The translations under genes and the position numbers were made by a program. Below the pieces are notes generated by a model. The model saw only the letters and a program-made list of their open reading frames with translations, did no database searches and was not told where the DNA came from. From G963665185 sp049723905 (GTDB lineage: Bacteria > Desulfobacterota > Desulfovibrionia > Desulfovibrionales > Desulfovibrionaceae), in NCBI RefSeq assembly GCF_049723905.1, contig NZ_JBJKFD010000001.1:3906001-3970000 (forward strand): a stretch of 64,000 nt of DNA, written 5' to 3'. This document shows positions 60,471 through 64,000 of this stretch, in pieces (the first letter of the stretch is position 1; each line of letters opens with the position of its first letter).

Positions 60471-62450
60471 ATGAGTAAACTGAAACTGGGCCACAAGATA
60501 GGCGGGGGCTTCGCTTTCGTTCTGCTGCTTACCGTCCTTATGTCCGGTGTCTCCTGGGTGGGCCTGAAAAGCGTGGCCCACAACGTCGATCAGGTGAATA
60601 ATTTGGACGACGCGGTAAAGCACATGTTTTCAGCCCGCATGCAGGTCCTTTATTTTATGCTGCAAAAGGACCCCAAATATATTGATCTCTTTGATAAGCA
60701 GATTCACGCGGTTATGGACTGCGCGCAGAACGTCATTGACAAGCTTCCTGCAAACGATCCGCTACGCGACGAAGTTCAGAAAATACACGATTCGGCCAAT
60801 GAATATAATGACTCCCTGAATAAATACGCAGGACTGGAAGTAGAGAAAGACGGTACCATCAAGAGCGCGGTCAAACAGGCCGCCCTGCTTGAAAAGGCCG
60901 TGGAAACGGCGTTGGTCCACTACAAGGGGCTTGCCATGCAAGACGGCCAGACCGGCATGGTGCCGCAGGCCGTTGTGAGCTCCTACATCAGCGTAACGGG
61001 CATACATGCCCGGTTTCTCAATGTCCGGGGGCTGGCCAAAGACTACATCATGTTCGGCCGCGAAGATGATATGGACAAGGTGAAGGCGGAACTGGATGCA
61101 ATCTGCGCAGAGTCTGACCAGCAGGGAGCGCTGGCTGCCACGTCCGGGGAAAAGCAATATTTTGAGCACATCACCCGTGCCTGCGTTGATTACGAAGGCG
61201 CGATCAACCAGTATGCCCAAAAAAATCTGGCTCAGAAAGAGCCGTTCCAACGCATGCTTGGGGCTGCAGAGGTTGCGCTGAAGAGCAGCGAACGCACCGC
61301 CGAGACCCAGACTTCGGCCATGTTTACGGCCATGTCCTGGGTTGAGCGTCTGGTGATGGGCGGTTCGGGCGTTGCACTGGTTGTGGGTATTCTGCTGGCC
61401 TGGTTCATTACGCGCATCATCGTGCGGGCGGTTCAGGAAGGAGTTGCGGTGGCCCAGTCCCTGGCCAAGGGGGATTTTCGGGTGGATGTGGACACCAGCC
61501 GTGGTGACGAGCTGGGAACCCTGGCCCGGGCATTGGAAAGCATGATCGAACGCCTCAGCGGCGTGGTGGCCGAAGTGCGCGGTGCGGGAGAAAACGTTGC
61601 CGCAGGCAGCGAAGAGCTTTCCGCCTCGTCGGAGAACGTTTCCCAGGGCGCTTCCGAACAGGCGGCGTCCGTGGAAGAGATTTCCTCGTCCGTGGAAGAG
61701 ATGGCGGCCAATATCCGGCAGAACGCGGCCAATGCGCAGCAGACCGAAAATATCGCCACCCGTTCGGCGGACAATGCCAAGGAAGGGGGCAGGGCCGTCA
61801 ACCAGGCCGTGGAAGCCATGCGCAATATTGCCGAGAAGATTTCCATTGTGGAGGAAATTGCGCGTCAGACCAACCTGCTGGCCCTGAACGCGGCCATCGA
61901 GGCGGCCCGGGCCGGAGATCACGGCAAGGGGTTCGCAGTGGTTGCCGCCGAGGTCCGCAAACTGGCCGAACGCAGCGGGCAGGCGGCTTCTGAAATCAGC
62001 GAGATGTCGGCTTCCAGCGTCAAGGTGGCGGAAGAGGCCGGGAACATGCTGGGGGAAATGGTGCCGGACATCGAAAAGACCGCCAGCCTGGTGCAGGAGA
62101 TTGCGGCAGCCAGCAACGAACAGAACAACGGGGCCGAGCAGATCGCCAAGGCCGTGCGCCAGCTCGACACCGTGGTGCAGCAAAACGCGGCCTCGGCCGA
62201 AGAATTGGCCTCGACATCCGAGGAATTGTCTGCGCAGGCGGAACGGATGCAGGCCACCATGGATTTCTTCCGTCTCCGGGACGGACAGCATAGCACCGGT
62301 GCGGTAAAGGCTCTGCCCAGCGCGGCAAGGGCGAAGCCCAAGGCCGCTTCCACTGCTCCGGCAAAGGGCGACAACACGCCCGCTCCGGTCGGCGGCGTCA
62401 AGATCAACCTGGAGGACGATGTCGATGACGAGCAATTTGAACGCTTCTAA
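60471..62450 (+). CDS. Methyl-accepting chemotaxis protein with HBM-type sensor
   Basis: 659 residues behind a strong AAGGAGGAGG. Membrane helix 1 is IGGGFAFVLLLTVLMSGVSW. The periplasmic region (about 35-280) is all-helical, with KSVAHNVDQVNNLDDAVKHMFSARMQVLYFML and SVTGIHARFLNVRGLAKDYIMFGREDD, the pattern of the helical bimodular (HBM) sensor, whose known members bind small organic acids. Membrane helix 2 is near 290-315, then HAMP and the signalling hairpin with tip RQTNLLALNAAIEAARAGDH. The tail is a flexible Ala-Pro linker ending DDEQFERF, a possible adaptation-enzyme tether. It overlaps the CheW gene by 32 bp. Confidence 0.94.
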   Translation: MSKLKLGHKIGGGFAFVLLLTVLMSGVSWVGLKSVAHNVDQVNNLDDAVKHMFSARMQVLYFMLQKDPKYIDLFDKQIHAVMDCAQNVIDKLPANDPLRDEVQKIHDSANEYNDSLNKYAGLEVEKDGTIKSAVKQAALLEKAVETALVHYKGLAMQDGQTGMVPQAVVSSYISVTGIHARFLNVRGLAKDYIMFGREDDMDKVKAELDAICAESDQQGALAATSGEKQYFEHITRACVDYEGAINQYAQKNLAQKEPFQRMLGAAEVALKSSERTAETQTSAMFTAMSWVERLVMGGSGVALVVGILLAWFITRIIVRAVQEGVAVAQSLAKGDFRVDVDTSRGDELGTLARALESMIERLSGVVAEVRGAGENVAAGSEELSASSENVSQGASEQAASVEEISSSVEEMAANIRQNAANAQQTENIATRSADNAKEGGRAVNQAVEAMRNIAEKISIVEEIARQTNLLALNAAIEAARAGDHGKGFAVVAAEVRKLAERSGQAASEISEMSASSVKVAEEAGNMLGEMVPDIEKTASLVQEIAAASNEQNNGAEQIAKAVRQLDTVVQQNAASAEELASTSEELSAQAERMQATMDFFRLRDGQHSTGAVKALPSAARAKPKAASTAPAKGDNTPAPVGGVKINLEDDVDDEQFERF

Positions 62451-62973
62451 AACGGATGACGATCTGAACAAAGAGCGAAATAACGATCTGTCGCAGTATC
62501 TGACCTTTATTCTGGACGGCGAGATATTCGCCTTTAGTGTGGAAACGGTGCGTGAAGTTGTGGAGGTGCCACCCATAACGCGTATTCCGCAGGTTCAGGA
62601 GCATATGCGGGGCGTCATCAACCTGCGCGGTACGGCCGTGCCGGTCATGGACCTGCGCCGCAAATTCGGGATGGACGTCTGCGACATCACCATCAACAGC
62701 TGCATCATCATCGTCTCCGCAGGGGATGATGGCGAGGCCATGGGAGCCTTGGTGGATTCCGTGTGCGAGGTTGTGGAGATTTCCGCCTCCAGTGTGGAAC
62801 CTCCGCCACGCATGGGCACCACCGTAAACAACCAGTTTATGCGTGGTATGGTGCAGGTGGGCGAGAACTTCTTTATTCTGCTTGATGTGGAGCGGATTTT
62901 TACCCAGGGAAATGGCGAAGTAGCCATTGAAAGCGATTTGACGGCCATGGAAGCCATGGCTGGCGATGCCTAG
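62419..62973 (+). CDS. cheW: Chemotaxis adaptor CheW
   Basis: 184 residues. SH3-like CheW fold: QYLTFILDGEIFAFSVETVREVVEVPPITRIP, HMRGVINLRGTAVPVMDLRRKFGM, IIIVSAGDDGEAMGALVDSVCEVVEI, then FMRGMVQVGENFFILLDVERIF. It links receptors to CheA. The start at 62419 follows GGAGGACG inside the receptor gene, so the two are coupled and the adaptor is probably dedicated to that receptor. It has an extended N-tail of about 20 charged residues. Confidence 0.95.
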   Translation: MSMTSNLNASKTDDDLNKERNNDLSQYLTFILDGEIFAFSVETVREVVEVPPITRIPQVQEHMRGVINLRGTAVPVMDLRRKFGMDVCDITINSCIIIVSAGDDGEAMGALVDSVCEVVEISASSVEPPPRMGTTVNNQFMRGMVQVGENFFILLDVERIFTQGNGEVAIESDLTAMEAMAGDA

Positions 62974-62980
62974 TGATATC

Positions 62981-63012
62981 CTCCCGGACAAGGCCGTGGC
63001 CTTGTCCGGGAG
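62981..63012 (+). terminator. Strong hairpin after cheW
   Basis: A perfect 15-bp stem CTCCCGGACAAGGCC/GGCCTTGTCCGGGAG. The downstream T content is low, but its position 8 bp after cheW suggests termination. Confidence 0.7.
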
Positions 63013-63112
63013 TCTTCGTCATACTTGACATTATTCTCAAAAAGACACACCCAAGCCAGAGACCCGCGGCGTTGTGTTGAAATCGTGTGCTCAAGTGGAT
63101 ATAAAGGGACCT

Positions 63113-64000
63113 ATGTCAGGAAATACTGTTCTTTTCGTTGCACCTCCCGTTTCAGTTGCGGAACATTTCAATAAGCTCAAGGATTTGGGCTTTGAGGTGG
63201 GCGTGGCTGAAAACCTGAGCGGAGCGAAAGCCTACATAGAAAAGAAGCCCGCCCTGATTTTATCCAAGGCGCGTATTCCCGGCTATCGGGTCGAGAGCCT
63301 TCTTGGTGTTTCCGCAGAAGCCATGGGGAACTTTCCTCCCATTATCGTGTTTACCGATTCGGGCACCCCGGAGGAAGCCAAAAAGCTCATGGAGCTGGGA
63401 GCCGCCGACTACTGGCTCGAACCCCTGGTCTGGGATCGCCTCGAAGCCGCCCTGCCTGTCCTTGAGTCCGAACAGCCAGAGCCCGCCGAACCTGCTCCGG
63501 CTGAAAAAAGCGTTCGTCCGCAGGCCGCCCCGGAAATCATAGGCAAGCATCCCGCCATGCTGCGCGTTCTTGCCCTTGCCCGGCAGGTTGCCCCCAGCAA
63601 GGCAACGGTCCTTATTTCGGGCGAGTCCGGAACAGGTAAGGAAAAATTCGCCCGTTTTCTGCATGTCCAGTCCGACCGCGTGGGACAGCCTTTTGTGGCC
63701 ATCAACTGCGCCGCCTTGCCCGAACATTTGCTGGAAAGCGAACTTTTCGGCCATGAAAAAGGCTCGTTTACCGGCGCCATCAACCGCAAGCTGGGCAAAT
63801 TCGAACTTGCCCACGGCGGAACCATTCTTCTTGACGAAATTTCCGAGATGGAGCTGGGGCTGCAGGCAAAACTTCTGCGCGTTCTTCAGGAAGGCGAGAT
63901 AGACCGGGTCGGCGGCGTGGATACGGTCAAGGTCGATGTGCGCGTTCTGGCCACCACCAACCGCAATATCGAAGAATACGTACAGGAAGGGAAGTTTCGG
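63113..64000 (+). CDS. NtrC-family sigma-54 activator with degenerate receiver domain (runs off window)
   Basis: The first 296 residues are visible. Residues 1-120 have the length and pattern of a response-regulator receiver, but the acidic pair is missing (VLFVAPPVS) and the phospho-acceptor position reads SKARIPG instead of D-x-R-x-P, so it is probably not phosphorylated. From about 145 comes the AAA+ domain: IIGKHPAMLRVLALA, Walker A ISGESGTGKEKFARF, GAFTGA-like GSFTGA, Walker B GTILLDEISEM, and sensor region VRVLATTNR. The GSFTGA loop shows that it should contact sigma-54. The DNA-binding end lies beyond 64000. The start has a weak ribosome site. Confidence 0.9.
   Translation, partial: MSGNTVLFVAPPVSVAEHFNKLKDLGFEVGVAENLSGAKAYIEKKPALILSKARIPGYRVESLLGVSAEAMGNFPPIIVFTDSGTPEEAKKLMELGAADYWLEPLVWDRLEAALPVLESEQPEPAEPAPAEKSVRPQAAPEIIGKHPAMLRVLALARQVAPSKATVLISGESGTGKEKFARFLHVQSDRVGQPFVAINCAALPEHLLESELFGHEKGSFTGAINRKLGKFELAHGGTILLDEISEMELGLQAKLLRVLQEGEIDRVGGVDTVKVDVRVLATTNRNIEEYVQEGKFR

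Overview
The window looks like a chromosome segment of a motile, chemotactic, Desulfovibrio-like bacterium (Desulfobacterota). This is inferred from the gene mix: several methyl-accepting chemotaxis proteins, a sigma-28 type flagellin promoter, a DUF4911 protein coupled to an M24 peptidase, an EFR1-type flavodoxin/ferredoxin, an MJ0042 zinc-ribbon/YIP1 protein, and a DgcN/DgcA pair. Most genes are GC-rich. Three stretches are clearly AT-rich (about 10.9-11.8 kb, 14.0-14.6 kb, 31.7-35.6 kb) and look acquired or poorly conserved.

Layout. 0-9 kb: end of a chemoreceptor gene, flagellin, an omega-amidase-like hydrolase, a zinc-ribbon/YIP1 membrane protein, a small protein, a lipoprotein, a degenerate EAL-HDOD signalling protein, a flavodoxin/ferredoxin and an HsdR_N-type protein. 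9-14 kb: tRNA-Pro, then a MarR regulator and a Vat-type acetyltransferase bracketed by copies of the tRNA-Pro 3' flank, an AT-rich orphan with a HEPN-like motif, and a dCache chemoreceptor. 14.8-22.2 kb: a phosphate/anion block with PiT permease and its DUF47 partner, a DASS symporter, three proteins that look CYTH-like (triphosphate tunnel fold) and a LysR regulator. 22.9-25.9 kb: an operon for D-glutamate/D-amino acid metabolism (DgcN, DgcA, class IV aminotransferase).

26-41 kb is the accessory heart of the window. One RTX (calcium-binding nonapeptide) gene has been cut in two. Its 5' half lies at 37.0-37.9 kb and its 3' half at 26.0-26.9 kb, both on the minus strand. Between them is a 10.1-kb segment bounded by two 1461-bp IS5-type insertion sequences in direct orientation, which look identical. 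The cargo is panD, a 3' tRNA-Leu fragment that looks like an attachment site, a tyrosine integrase, a RhuM-type gene and a large STAND regulator with a C-terminal BTAD-like region. Upstream of the RTX gene are a membrane-anchored helical-barrel-like protein and a membrane-bound LytTR regulator.

41-64 kb: a dipeptide/oligopeptide ABC transporter operon (dppABCDF-like), a shikimate-kinase-like gene coupled to a YkgJ protein, a NYN-domain protein, a secreted single-Cache protein, a GNAT enzyme, two divergent family 2 glycosyltransferases (one with a local frame disruption at a G7 tract), a glycine-rich secreted peptide, an M24 peptidase with DUF4911, two GT4 glycosyltransferases around a PAP2 phosphatase, and a chemotaxis group (HBM chemoreceptor, CheW, and an NtrC-family activator with a degenerate receiver that runs off the end).

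A family of roughly 120-140-bp intergenic palindromic repeats with CAGGC(T/A)GCT-type terminal inverted repeats recurs at least five times. Together with the split RTX locus and the CYTH/phosphate block, it is the observation I consider most worth follow-up. No CRISPR array or rRNA was seen.
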